Below are positions 56,364 through 64,000 of a stretch of 64,000 nucleotides of DNA, piece after piece. The notes beneath the pieces are model-generated. The model saw only the letters and a list, made by a program, of their open reading frames with translations, was not told the DNA's origin and did not search any database. Position 1 is the stretch's first letter. Every line of letters starts with the position of its first letter. Source of the DNA: Nocardia wallacei (GTDB taxonomy: Bacteria; Actinomycetota; Actinomycetes; Mycobacteriales; Mycobacteriaceae); contig NZ_AP023396.1 in assembly GCF_014466955.1 (NCBI RefSeq), positions 5,394,001 through 5,458,000 of the forward strand, in the 5' to 3' direction. A program made the position numbers and the translations under genes.

Positions 56364-56928
56364 GCGATGAATCCGATCGTTTGCGTGCTTCCGCGACGGC
56401 ATCTGTGTAAAGCTCGGTGGTCAGCTCCTCTTCCGAGACACCGAGTTCGGCCAGCACGGCCCGGAGATCACGCAGAACGGCGTCGACGTTCTTCTCAGCG
56501 GCTTGCGCCTCCAGCTCGAGGAATGTGCCGTCGATCTCGGGTACTGTTACGAATGTCGCGAGCAGTTCGTGGCCATGGCTGACGAACCGGAAGTTCTCGC
56601 ACCGCTTTGTCAGCTCTATGACGGGTGTGTACCCCAGCCGCGCGATGATTTCCTCGGTCTGCTCCCGCTCGCCAACTACGGTCTCGAACTCGGGTTTGGA
56701 GCCGGTCTCGGAGTCGACGGCAGGGTCCTTGTAGGTCAGCAGGTGTCGAGTTTCGTCCTCACCACTGATGGTTCGCAAACGGAATTCCCGACCATCTCCA
56801 CCGAGTTTGCCATCGCAGTCGAAATATACATCTCGGTAGGAAACCGTCTCGGATCCGGTTCGCTCCTGCAGCTTCGCGCGAACCGCTTCCGGGTTGCTGA
56901 GCCGTGCTTTGTATTCCGCTTCTATCAT
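56353..56928 (-). CDS. CYTH domain protein (class IV cyclase/triphosphatase fold)
   Basis: 191 residues covering one full CYTH domain. The ExExK signature is IEAEYKARL at the start; FDCDGKL, REFRLRTI, LLTYKDPA, PEFETVV and FLELEAQA supply the alternating Glu, Arg and Lys side chains of the tunnel that binds triphosphates and metal. Family members are thiamine triphosphatases, inorganic triphosphatases or CyaB-type adenylyl cyclases; the substrate cannot be chosen here. The start is 18 bases after the XRE gene stop and the end overlaps the SGNH gene, so all three form one operon. Confidence 0.88.
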   Translation of the reverse strand: MIEAEYKARLSNPEAVRAKLQERTGSETVSYRDVYFDCDGKLGGDGREFRLRTISGEDETRHLLTYKDPAVDSETGSKPEFETVVGEREQTEEIIARLGYTPVIELTKRCENFRFVSHGHELLATFVTVPEIDGTFLELEAQAAEKNVDAVLRDLRAVLAELGVSEEELTTELYTDAVAEARKRSDSSHDR

Positions 56929-56946
56929 GAATCGACTCCAACCGGC

Positions 56947-57735
56947 TCAAATGATACGGGTCGCGCTCAACAGAGCTTGTTCCATCGTACTTATGAATGC
57001 GCTGTGCAGCACTCCCTGGTCGTTGGGCTCCACGCGGTGTGTGGGTGCGGCGTGACCTTCGCGATTCACCGTGAACGCCGAGACGAAGAGAACGTGATCA
57101 ATTTTGATAATCCGCCACACCGGGACATGGCTGTATGTGTAGATCGCGACTGATCTTCCGGTATCCGCGAGTTCCTTGATGCGCGCTATCGACAGCTGTA
57201 TGCCCGCCGTAAAGGACTCGACCGACTCTCCGATCGACTCGGCTCGTGCGGCTACCGCTTCGGACTCCGGGTCCAATAACAGCACCCGAATTCTTGCTCC
57301 TTCCGGTATCGAATCGCGTAGTAGCGAACCATTGAGGCCAAGAATCCCCAATCCTCTGATTGCCATAACGTCGATCGTGTCGGCGTTGACAGTCAGGCCC
57401 CGAATCTCCCGCGTGGCTTCGGCCTGAGAGCGGTACGTTGTGCTGATTTCGGCTCGCTTGCGCGACGATCCGGCCTCGGCACGCAATGCTGTCAACTCGC
57501 CACCGGCGCACAGCGCCATGTCGATAGCCGAGACAAGCTCTGCTGATGGAAGACCACTGTTCTCCCACTCGGCCATGGAGACGTATTGGCGTGAATACCC
57601 TACCCTGGCCGCTAATTCACGCTGGCTCATACCCGCGTCGAGCCGCAAACGTTTGATTTCACGTGCAAGTTCGTCGGCAACGGCAGCCGTCGGTTGTGCC
57701 GCACGGCTCGCTGTGTCGGTCGGCCCCCTGCTCAT
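56947..57735 (-). CDS. XRE family regulator with C-terminal sensor-like domain
   Basis: 262 residues from the ATG at 57735; longer starts in the frame give unrelated Cys/Pro-rich sequence. The helix-turn-helix is at about 20-75: IKRLRLDAGMSQRELAARVG, YSRQYVSMAEWENSGLPS. After a linker (about 90-120), a C-terminal domain reads TIDVMAIRGLGILGLNGSLL, IRVLLLDPESEAVAARAE and a VPVWRIIKIDHVLF block, which resembles the PLD-like/DUF5919 domain that follows XRE in many Actinobacteria, but without HKD catalytic residues. It likely controls its own operon with the CYTH gene. The signal is unknown. Confidence 0.85.
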   Translation of the reverse strand: MSRGPTDTASRAAQPTAAVADELAREIKRLRLDAGMSQRELAARVGYSRQYVSMAEWENSGLPSAELVSAIDMALCAGGELTALRAEAGSSRKRAEISTTYRSQAEATREIRGLTVNADTIDVMAIRGLGILGLNGSLLRDSIPEGARIRVLLLDPESEAVAARAESIGESVESFTAGIQLSIARIKELADTGRSVAIYTYSHVPVWRIIKIDHVLFVSAFTVNREGHAAPTHRVEPNDQGVLHSAFISTMEQALLSATRII

Positions 57736-57919
57736 TGGCTCATTCTGACTCACCGCATGGCCATGGCAAGCCGGTTTCGGTCGACTTGCCATCTTTCTTG
57801 CCTGGTGCGGGGCCGGGTTTGCTCGATATGGGCACGCGATTCCGCAGCGTGAATCGAGTGGGCCGCAAGTCGTACAGCGACGATCCGCCACGGTGTACCG
57901 CCATGAGAAAGGCAATGTT

Positions 57920-58228
57920 ATGCGCCATCAGCCGACTGCGCTGGGTTGGGTAGAAACCGAGGTATCCGATGCTCCGATGTGGGACCGAGCCCAGGTGCGC
58001 CGCCTGGCGCGGCATCTCGGGTATGTGGTGGTTTGGCCGGAGCCATCGGTGATTCCGCTAGTGGACCAGGTGCGGGCGGCTGATGTCGATGTGGTGATCA
58101 CGCCGTCACCCGGGCATTTGAGCCCGCTTGTGCTGAACGCGGTGCTGTACGTCGCTGAGATCGAAACGTGTTCTCCGCGGCTTAGTTTCGCTCGTTGGAC
58201 GGCGTTGCGGGAAGGTGTATTCGCGTGA
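57920..58228 (+). CDS. Small protein of unknown function, divergent from XRE gene
   Basis: 102 residues from the ATG at 57920 with GAAAGG upstream. The sequence LGWVETEVSDAPMWDRAQVR, RLARHLGYVVVWPEPSVIPL and VRAADVDVVITPSPGHLSPL looks like a small alpha/beta domain of a nucleotide- or recombinase N-terminal type, without catalytic residues that I can name. The TGA overlaps the GTG of the next small gene. Its divergence from the XRE gene suggests shared control. Confidence 0.65.
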   Translation: MRHQPTALGWVETEVSDAPMWDRAQVRRLARHLGYVVVWPEPSVIPLVDQVRAADVDVVITPSPGHLSPLVLNAVLYVAEIETCSPRLSFARWTALREGVFA

Positions 58229-58461
58229 CGACCGACCGGGGGCAGAGCGGGCGGGAAATGTCCGCGTTCTGGTGGACATACAGCGCGCCGATCGGACCGC
58301 TGACGCCTCACCACGCCCACGCGATCATGCAGATGCATCTGGAGTGCCGAGTGGAGGACTGCGCGCGTAAGAGCGCCGCGTTTCGAGCTTGGTCGAGGCG
58401 GGCCGGATCAAGCCGGACTCCGGGTGCGGTGCCGAGGTCCCCGCATCCCGGCGCGCAATAG
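58225..58461 (+). CDS. Small protein of unknown function, coupled to the upstream gene
   Basis: 78 residues from a GTG at 58225 (GTGA overlap). The stretch FWWTYSAPIGPLTPHHAHAI, MQMHLECRVEDCARKSAAFR has three His and two Cys that could bind a metal (HHAH, H, CRVEDC). The last 25 residues are Arg/Ser/Pro-rich. I do not recognise a family. It always pairs here with the 57920 gene by overlap, which suggests a joint function. Confidence 0.6.
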   Translation: MTTDRGQSGREMSAFWWTYSAPIGPLTPHHAHAIMQMHLECRVEDCARKSAAFRAWSRRAGSSRTPGAVPRSPHPGAQ

Positions 58462-58471
58462 ACTCGAACCC

Positions 58472-58747
58472 ATGATTACCGCGATCGTGTTGATCCATGC
58501 CGAGGCTGCCCGCATTCCGGAGACCGCGCAGGCGCTGGCCAGTCTGGACGGCGTGGCCGAGGTGTACTCGTGTGCGGGAGATGTCGATCTGATCGCGGTG
58601 GTGCGGGTGCGGGACCATGAGCAGATCGCGGAGGTGGTGACGGGACGGATCAACAAGACGGCGGGTGTGCTGCGTACCGCCACGCATATAGCGTTCAAGT
58701 CCTACTCTCAGGCGGACGTCGAGGCCGGATTCTCCATCGGCGAATAA
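58472..58747 (+). CDS. Lrp/AsnC ligand-binding (RAM) domain protein without DNA-binding domain
   Basis: 91 residues from the ATG at 58472. ITAIVLIHAEAARIPETAQA, LASLDGVAEVYSCAGDVDLI and AVVRVRDHEQIAEVVTGRI follow the ferredoxin-like RAM fold of Lrp/AsnC regulators; the helix-turn-helix is absent, so this is a stand-alone amino-acid-binding domain. These assemble into octamers in known members. It sits next to qcrB in convergent orientation, separated by a strong terminator. The island genes end just before it. Confidence 0.88.
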   Translation: MITAIVLIHAEAARIPETAQALASLDGVAEVYSCAGDVDLIAVVRVRDHEQIAEVVTGRINKTAGVLRTATHIAFKSYSQADVEAGFSIGE

Positions 58748-58817
58748 CTGACGAACAACGCCCGCCCGCCATCGAGTAAGGCCCGGCGCGGGCCACCGCG
58801 GACGGGACGGCAACAAG

Positions 58818-58851
58818 AACCGGCCCCGAGTCGATCGACTCGGGGCCGGTT
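58818..58851. terminator. Bidirectional terminator between RAM-domain gene and qcrB
   Basis: A perfect 34-base palindrome: AACCGGCCCCGAGTCGA at 58818-58834 and its complement at 58835-58851. It begins 70 bp after the Lrp-like stop and ends 12 bp from the qcrB stop, so it can end transcription from both sides. Confidence 0.9.
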
Positions 58852-58863
58852 GCTTACCCGGAC

Positions 58864-60492
58864 TCAGTGCCCGTGCTTGTCACCCTTGCCACTGACCTGA
58901 TCCTGGTACTCGGCCAGAATCTCCAGCTGCTTGTGGTGCTCCTGCTTCTCGTAGGAGGTGAGCTCCTCGGCCTGCTCGGCGGGGTCGGCGCGGAGGAACG
59001 AACCCAGGCCGGGCTTGCCGGCCGAACCGAGCTTGTTCATCTTCTTCGGCACCGGCGCGCCCTGGTACTCCAGCGGAATCGGGTGGCCGTGGCCGTCGAC
59101 GGGGCCGAGCGGCTGGTGCACCTCGATGTACTCACCGTGCGGCAGTCGCTTGATCACGCCGGTCTCGATGCCGTGCTCCAGCACCGCGCGGTCGCTGCGC
59201 TGCAGGCCCAGGCACATCCGGTAGGCCAGGAAGTAGGCCAGCGGCGGCGCCACCAGCAGCCCGATGCGGAAGATCCACGTCGTCGCGTTCAGCGAGATGT
59301 CGAACTTGAAGGCCACGATGTCGTTGACACACGCCAGGGTCAGCACCAGGTAGAACGCGATGGCCATGGCGCCGATCGCGGTCCGCACCGGCACGTCGCG
59401 GGGCCGCTGCACGATGTTGTGAATGGCGTCGTCACCGGTGAGCCGCTTCTCGATCCACGGGTAGGCGATCAGCACCATGAACACCAGGCCCATGATCATC
59501 GCCACCCAGAACACCGCCGGAACGGTGTAGCGGCCCAGATACAACTCCCACGGCGGCATCAGACGCGCCAGGCCGTCGGTCCACATCATGTAGAAGTCGG
59601 GCTGCGAACCCGCCGACACCTGAGAGGGGTTGTAGGGACCCAGGTTCCAGATCGGGTTGATCTGCAGCACGCCGCCCATGATGGCGACTACGCCGAGGGT
59701 GAACATGAAGAACGCGCCCTGGTCGGCGGCGAACACCGGCACGATGCGCGCGCCCACCACGTTCTTCTCGGTGCGGCCGGGGCCGGGGAACTGGGTGTGC
59801 TTCTGGTACCACACCAGCGCCACGTGCGCCGCGATCAGCGCCAGGATGATGCCGGGGAACAGCAGCACATGCGCGATGTACAGGCGCGGAATGATGATCT
59901 CGCCCGGGAAGTCGCCACCGAACATCAGCCAGTGCAACCAGGTGCCGATCAGCGGGATACCGATCGTGATGCCCGAGAACGCCGCGCGCAGACCGGTACC
60001 CGACAGCAGGTCGTCGGGCAGCGAGTAGCCGAAGAAGCCCTCGAACATCGCCAGGATCAGCAGCAGCGAGCCGATCACCCAGTTCGCCTCGCGCGGCTTG
60101 CGGAACGCGCCGGTGAAGAAGATGCGGAACAGATGGATGATGATCGACGCCGCGAACAGCAGCGCCGCCCAGTGGTGCACCTGCCGCACGAACAGGCCGC
60201 CGCGCACCTCGAAGGAGATGTCCAGGGCGGTCTCGAAGGCGCGCGACATGGTGACGCCGCGCAGCGGCTGATACGCGCCGTCGTAGACGACCTCGCTCAT
60301 CGACGGATCGAAGAACAGGGTCAGGTACACACCCGACAGCAGCAGGATGATGAACGCGTACAGCGCGATCTCACCGAGCAGGAACGACCAGTGGGTCGGG
60401 AAGACCTTGTTGATCGACCGCTTGACGAACGCCGCCGCGCGGTAGCGCTCGTCCATCTCATTTGCCTGTGCGGCAATCTTGCTCGGGCTCAT
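58864..60492 (-). CDS. qcrB: Cytochrome bc1 complex cytochrome b subunit QcrB
   Basis: 542 residues. Eight or nine membrane helices carry the heme ligands, seen in [20 protein letters not shown] and in [11 protein letters not shown] ... [20 protein letters not shown]. The quinol site loop reads [20 protein letters not shown], the actinobacterial version. A C-terminal extension of about 120 residues, hydrophilic and Lys/Glu-rich, is typical of the actinobacterial QcrB. It forms the bcc-aa3 supercomplex with QcrA, QcrC and CtaE and is the site of known inhibitors in mycobacteria. Its ATG overlaps the stop of a bridging mini-ORF (ATGA). Confidence 0.97.
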   Translation of the reverse strand: MSPSKIAAQANEMDERYRAAAFVKRSINKVFPTHWSFLLGEIALYAFIILLLSGVYLTLFFDPSMSEVVYDGAYQPLRGVTMSRAFETALDISFEVRGGLFVRQVHHWAALLFAASIIIHLFRIFFTGAFRKPREANWVIGSLLLILAMFEGFFGYSLPDDLLSGTGLRAAFSGITIGIPLIGTWLHWLMFGGDFPGEIIIPRLYIAHVLLFPGIILALIAAHVALVWYQKHTQFPGPGRTEKNVVGARIVPVFAADQGAFFMFTLGVVAIMGGVLQINPIWNLGPYNPSQVSAGSQPDFYMMWTDGLARLMPPWELYLGRYTVPAVFWVAMIMGLVFMVLIAYPWIEKRLTGDDAIHNIVQRPRDVPVRTAIGAMAIAFYLVLTLACVNDIVAFKFDISLNATTWIFRIGLLVAPPLAYFLAYRMCLGLQRSDRAVLEHGIETGVIKRLPHGEYIEVHQPLGPVDGHGHPIPLEYQGAPVPKKMNKLGSAGKPGLGSFLRADPAEQAEELTSYEKQEHHKQLEILAEYQDQVSGKGDKHGH

Positions 60493-60569
60493 GCCTGCAC
60501 CTCGCTAGCGCTCGGTGCACGCATGTGCCCTGCACGCTGTGTCGATGATTCGCTCGCAAGCTCGCTCAT
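60489..60569 (-). CDS. 26-residue mini-ORF bridging qcrA and qcrB
   Basis: The ATG at 60569-60567 overlaps the qcrA TGA, and the TGA at 60491-60489 overlaps the qcrB ATG, so the 73-bp gap is spanned exactly. The peptide begins [16 protein letters not shown] and ends SASEVQA. The last 28 bases, up to and including ATGAGC, match the end of the sepF bridging repeat at 26 positions. Same family as 1394-1558, single copy. Translation is inferred. Confidence 0.5.
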   Translation of the reverse strand: MSELASESSTQRAGHMRAPSASEVQA

Positions 60570-61750
60570 GAACGACGCTCCCAGTAAGCCGGTCCGAGCG
60601 GCTCGATGAAGTCGCCGTTGGCGACCAGGTAGCCCTCGGAGTTGACGGTGATCGGCAGCTGCGGCAGCGCGCGGGCGGCGGGACCGAAGACCGGCTTACC
60701 CCACTCGGTGGCCGAGAACTGCGACTGGTGGCAGGGGCACAGGATCCGGTTGGTCTGCTGCTCGAACAGCGAGGTCGGGCAGCCCAGGTGGGTGCAGATC
60801 TTCGAGTAGGCGAAGTAGTCGCCGTAGTTGAAGCTCTCCTGGCCCTTGCGCTTGACCGCCTTCTGCGCGTCCTCGGTGCGCAGCCGGATCAGCATGACCG
60901 CGTTGCGGATGCCGCGCAGCGACTGCAGGGTCTCGTGCTCGTCGCCCCGCCACTCCTCTTTCCAGGGGAAGACGGTTTCCATGGCGCCGGCGTCGAGATC
61001 CTCCGGACGCACCAGCACGACATCCTCCGGACGGCCGGTGTCCTTGCGGATGTAGATGGTCTGGCCCGGGTAGTCCGGCGTCCAGCCCGACACCCACAGC
61101 GGGGACTTGTCGCCCTTGGCCCACGGGTTCTTGATCAAGCCGCCGACGAACAGGAACAGCGCGCCGACGCCGAGCACGCCCGCGCCCAGGCCCGCGGTGC
61201 GGGTGATCATCTTGCGGCGGCCCAGCGTCGAGGTCTCGGCCGCGTCCTTGAGCTGCGCGGCCAAGGTGCGGCGCTCCACCTCGGGCGACTTGCCGTCGTG
61301 GCGGTCCTGGATCGAGATCTCTTGCGGGATGAACTTCTTGCGGATCAGCACCACCGCGATACCGATCGCCAGCACCGCGACGCCCAGCGTGATGCCGTAG
61401 AGCGGCGTGGTCAGCGAGTAGATGCCCGCGCCGTCCTCGTGGCGGCTCTTGTACTCCCAGGGCCAGAACAGGAACACCCCGATGAGCGCCAGCGCGGCGA
61501 GCGTGGATACCGCGAACCAGAAGGCCACCTGCCGCTCGGCCCGCTTCTCCGCCTTGGTGCCCGGAACCGGCCAGCGCGGCGCGCGGTAGACGACGTCCAC
61601 CCCGTCGCGCTTGGTGCCGAGGGCGACCAGCTCCTCCTGCGTCATCGCGTCGAGCTGTTCCTCGGTGGGGTTCAGGTCGTCCCCAGGCTTGCCGTCCTCA
61701 GGCCGCCCCATGTCGTTTCGCTCCTGTTCGTTGGTCTCGCGCTCGCTCAT
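60566..61750 (-). CDS. qcrA: Cytochrome bc1 complex Rieske iron-sulfur subunit QcrA
   Basis: 394 residues from the ATG at 61750, which overlaps the qcrC stop (ATGA); a start six codons earlier lies inside qcrC. Three transmembrane helices (about 75-95, 120-140 and 195-215) precede the Rieske domain. The 2Fe-2S ligands are in [14 protein letters not shown] and CPCHQSQF. The N-terminus ([13 protein letters not shown]) begins with the same ATGAGCGAGCGC bases as the bridging repeats. It passes electrons from quinol to cytochrome c in QcrC. Confidence 0.96.
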   Translation of the reverse strand: MSERETNEQERNDMGRPEDGKPGDDLNPTEEQLDAMTQEELVALGTKRDGVDVVYRAPRWPVPGTKAEKRAERQVAFWFAVSTLAALALIGVFLFWPWEYKSRHEDGAGIYSLTTPLYGITLGVAVLAIGIAVVLIRKKFIPQEISIQDRHDGKSPEVERRTLAAQLKDAAETSTLGRRKMITRTAGLGAGVLGVGALFLFVGGLIKNPWAKGDKSPLWVSGWTPDYPGQTIYIRKDTGRPEDVVLVRPEDLDAGAMETVFPWKEEWRGDEHETLQSLRGIRNAVMLIRLRTEDAQKAVKRKGQESFNYGDYFAYSKICTHLGCPTSLFEQQTNRILCPCHQSQFSATEWGKPVFGPAARALPQLPITVNSEGYLVANGDFIEPLGPAYWERRS

Positions 61751-62628
61751 GAGCGGGATCCGATCCACATCGCCGAGCCGACCAGGGCAACGATACCGAC
61801 GACCCAGATGGCCAGGCCCTCGGTCGCGGGGCCGAAGCCGCCGAGACCGTAGCCGCCCTCGGGCTTGGATTCGGTGCGGTCCTTGACATAGGCGACGATG
61901 TCGCGCTTCTCCTCCGGCGACAGCTGCCGATCGGAGAACTTCGGCATGTTCTGCGGGCCGGTCAGCATCGCGGTGTAGATCTGCTGCTCGCTGGCTGGGC
62001 CGAGCGGCGGCGCGAACTTGCCGGACGACAGCGCGCCACCCTTGCCGGTGAAGTTGTGGCAGGACGCGCAGTTCATCCGGAACAGCTCACCGCCGCGGCC
62101 CAGGTCGGCACCCTTGATCAGCGACTCCTGCGCGATCTCGCCGTTCGGGTCGCGTACCACGGTGGGGCCGCCGCCGTTGGCCGCGACGTAGGCGCTCAGC
62201 GCGTCGGTCTGGCGCTCGTCGAACTTCTCGGGCTTGCGCACGATCTGCGAGCTGTTGGCAGCGGCGGGCATGCGACCGGTGGAGACCTGGAAGTACACCG
62301 CCGCCTCGCCGACGCCGATCAGGCTGGGGCCGCGGTCCTGCACACCCTGCAGATTCGCGCCGTGGCAGGTGATGCAGGAGGTGTCGTAGATCTGCTTGCC
62401 CTCGCGAATCAACGCGGACTGGTCCTCGTTCGCCGTCGCGACCTGCGCGCGAGGGGTCAGCGCCGACGCCGCGAACCCGGCACCGACAAGACCCATCAGC
62501 AGCACCAGGCCGCCCGCCAGCCGACGGCGCATCCGGCGCTGCTTGCGGGTCTTGGTGGCCTGGCTGTCCCGAGCGCTGCCGACCCCAGGGCTGGTGGGAT
62601 CTGGCGCTGACGGAGGAGATGAACTCAT
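61747..62628 (-). CDS. qcrC: Cytochrome bc1 complex diheme cytochrome c subunit QcrC
   Basis: 293 residues from the ATG at 62628 (AAAGGGA upstream). An N-terminal membrane anchor (about 48-68) follows a Ser/Pro-rich cytoplasmic part; two cytochrome c domains carry CITCHG and CASCHN heme sites; a C-terminal transmembrane helix lies at about 265-285. Diheme cytochrome cc is the hallmark of the actinobacterial bcc-aa3 supercomplex, which has no soluble cytochrome c. The gene is between ctaE and qcrA, the same order as in mycobacteria. Confidence 0.96.
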   Translation of the reverse strand: MSSSPPSAPDPTSPGVGSARDSQATKTRKQRRMRRRLAGGLVLLMGLVGAGFAASALTPRAQVATANEDQSALIREGKQIYDTSCITCHGANLQGVQDRGPSLIGVGEAAVYFQVSTGRMPAAANSSQIVRKPEKFDERQTDALSAYVAANGGGPTVVRDPNGEIAQESLIKGADLGRGGELFRMNCASCHNFTGKGGALSSGKFAPPLGPASEQQIYTAMLTGPQNMPKFSDRQLSPEEKRDIVAYVKDRTESKPEGGYGLGGFGPATEGLAIWVVGIVALVGSAMWIGSRS

Positions 62629-62696
62629 CTGTGTCCCTTTGAAGTAGACGGAACCGACTGATGCTGAGGCTGGTGCTCGTCGAAGACCAGGAGGTC

Positions 62697-63308
62697 CTAG
62701 CGGACGAAGTAGATCGTGGCGAACAGCCCGATCCACACGATGTCGACGAAGTGCCAGTAGTAGGAGACGACGATCGCCGCGGTGGCCTGGGCCGGCGTGA
62801 ACTTGCTGATCCTGGTGCGGACCAGCAGGAAGAGGAACGCGATGAGACCGCCGATGACGTGCAGACCGTGGAAACCGGTGGTGATGTAGAACACCGACCC
62901 GTACACGCTGCTCGAGATCGAGGTGCCCTCGTGCACGAGGTTCATGTACTCGTAGCCCTGACCGCCCACGAAGAACGCGCCCATGATGAAGGTCAGCACA
63001 TACCAGCGCCGCAGCCCGAAGACGTCGCCCCGCTCCGCCGCGAACACGCCCATCTGGCAGGTGAACGACGACGCGACCAGCACCGCCGTGACCGGGACGG
63101 CCAGCTTCAGGTTCAGCTCGGTCGGTTCCGGCGGCCAGTTGCCGTGAGCCTGGGCCCGGGCGACGAAGTACATGGCGAAGAGGCCGGCGAAGAACATCAG
63201 CTCGCTCGACAGCCAGATGATGGTTCCGACGCTGACCATGTTGGGCCGGTTCAGCGAGTGCACACGCTGAGTAATGGCCGATCCTGGGGTCCCTACTGCG
63301 GTCGTCAC
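62697..63308 (-). CDS. ctaE: Cytochrome c oxidase subunit III
   Basis: 203 residues, five transmembrane helices, with [52 protein letters not shown] and [14 protein letters not shown], all typical of CtaE. It starts with GTG at 63308. No ribosome binding site is visible; a -10-like CATACT lies so close upstream (about seven bases) that the mRNA may be leaderless. First gene of the ctaE-qcrC-qcrA-qcrB operon. Confidence 0.95.
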   Translation of the reverse strand: MTTAVGTPGSAITQRVHSLNRPNMVSVGTIIWLSSELMFFAGLFAMYFVARAQAHGNWPPEPTELNLKLAVPVTAVLVASSFTCQMGVFAAERGDVFGLRRWYVLTFIMGAFFVGGQGYEYMNLVHEGTSISSSVYGSVFYITTGFHGLHVIGGLIAFLFLLVRTRISKFTPAQATAAIVVSYYWHFVDIVWIGLFATIYFVR

Positions 63309-63568
63309 GCGGGTAAGTATGACTCGTCGTAGTACGACAGGCTAAGCCGGGTACGAAACTTGGGGTCGCGTGTCGGAAATCGCACGGCGAGACGAGGTCT
63401 CACCACCTCCTCGGCGTGTCACGCGAACACCCAGTTCGGGAGCGGTCCGGCGGGCTCGCGCACCCATCGTCACCAGGGGTCTCGGGGCGGCTGGCCGGGA
63501 AAAGAAATCGCCGCGCCCACTAGGCTGCTACGCGGCACTGGATGTGCGAATCCGGACAGGAGACGTTG

Positions 63569-64000
63569 ATGAGCGCGCGCACCTGGCCCCAGATCCTCGG
63601 GGCCCTCACCGATGGGGTCGATCTGACCACGGAGGAGGCGGCGTGGGCGATCGACGAGATCTTCTCCGACAACGCCACCCAGGCCCAGATCGCCGCGTTC
63701 GGCATCGCCATGAAGATGAAGGGCCCCACCGCCTCGGAGCTGTCCGGCATGGCGCAGGGCATGCTCGGTCACGCCCGCCGGGTGTCGCTGGAGGTCGGCG
63801 CGGTCGACATCGTCGGCACCGGCGGTGACCGGTCGGGCACCGTCAATATCTCCACGATGTCGGCGATCGTGGTATCCGCGACCGGGATTCCGGTGGTCAA
63901 GCACGGCAACCGGGCGGCCTCGTCCAAGAGCGGCGGCGCCGATGTGCTGGAGGCGCTCGGGGTGCGGATCGCGCTCGGGCCCGAGGCGGTGGCGCGCTCG
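63569..64000 (+). CDS. trpD: Anthranilate phosphoribosyltransferase, N-terminal part cut by window edge
   Basis: 144 codons are inside the window, starting at the ATG at 63569 (AGGAG eight bases upstream). The N-terminal helical domain ([20 protein letters not shown]) is followed by the PRPP/anthranilate site: [17 protein letters not shown] and [20 protein letters not shown]. It makes phosphoribosyl anthranilate in tryptophan synthesis. Divergent from ctaE, as Rv2192c and Rv2193 are. The remaining part lies outside. Confidence 0.95.
   Translation, partial: MSARTWPQILGALTDGVDLTTEEAAWAIDEIFSDNATQAQIAAFGIAMKMKGPTASELSGMAQGMLGHARRVSLEVGAVDIVGTGGDRSGTVNISTMSAIVVSATGIPVVKHGNRAASSKSGGADVLEALGVRIALGPEAVARS

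Noticed and set aside
56947..57915. XRE regulator starting 60 codons earlier
   Set aside because: The added residues are Cys/Pro/Arg-rich, unlike an XRE N-terminus, and overlap the divergent promoter region; ATG at 57735 is preferred.

Overview
The window is a high-GC actinobacterial chromosome segment, most likely from Nocardia or a close Rhodococcus relative. This is inferred from gene order, not from a database search. The order DivIVA/Wag31, YggT, SepF, YggS, PgeF, FtsZ, FtsQ, MurC to MraZ, then LppM, MetF, IdsA, MptA, PknL, AroG, PlsC, PimB, RipC, the cytochrome bcc subunits and TrpD follows Mycobacterium tuberculosis Rv2145c to about Rv2198. The carotenoid genes, the ROK glucokinase next to plsC (as in corynebacteria) and a DNPR-type (meso-diaminopimelate) MurE fit Nocardiaceae.

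Layout. 1-20.4 kb holds the division and cell wall (dcw) cluster on the minus strand. It is transcribed from an mraZ promoter that overlaps three decamer MraZ boxes, and many of its genes are chained by ATGA/GTGA overlaps. 20.8-22.6 kb has a DUF3040 membrane protein, a HEPN-like protein and a GNAT acetyltransferase. 22.6-35 kb is a carotenoid cluster (CrtO-like, CruF, glycosyltransferase, GGPP synthase, CrtI, CrtB) interleaved with lppM, metF and the mannosyltransferase gene mptA. 35.6-40.9 kb carries a PknL-partner DNA-binding protein, PknL, AroG and a 3'-5' exoribonuclease. 41-51 kb is an envelope block on the minus strand (PlsC, glucokinase, ArsA-like ATPase, two SRPBCC proteins, PimB, a metallopeptidase, two NlpC/P60 hydrolases). 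At 51.6-53.5 kb lies a DEDDh/GIY-YIG nuclease.

53.6-58.5 kb is an accessory island. An IS3-family element is inserted in an aminoglycoside phosphotransferase-like gene. Next to it are an SGNH hydrolase gene frameshifted exactly at its GDSN motif, a CYTH protein, an XRE regulator, and a divergent pair of small unknown genes. After a Lrp/AsnC-type protein and a bidirectional terminator, 58.9-63.3 kb encodes QcrB, QcrA, QcrC and CtaE (minus strand). The window ends inside trpD.

The most unusual signals are: (i) short bridging ORFs that join neighbouring genes by ATGA overlaps at both ends (before sepF, between rsmH and ftsL, between qcrA and qcrB), two of which belong to one dispersed repeat family; (ii) three unrelated intergenic tandem arrays (35, about 38 and 23 bp periods); (iii) repeat-built low-complexity tails on FtsL and glucokinase; (iv) a perfect CRP/GlxR-type palindrome near an NlpC/P60 gene; and (v) the decaying XRE-CYTH-SGNH-phosphotransferase island.
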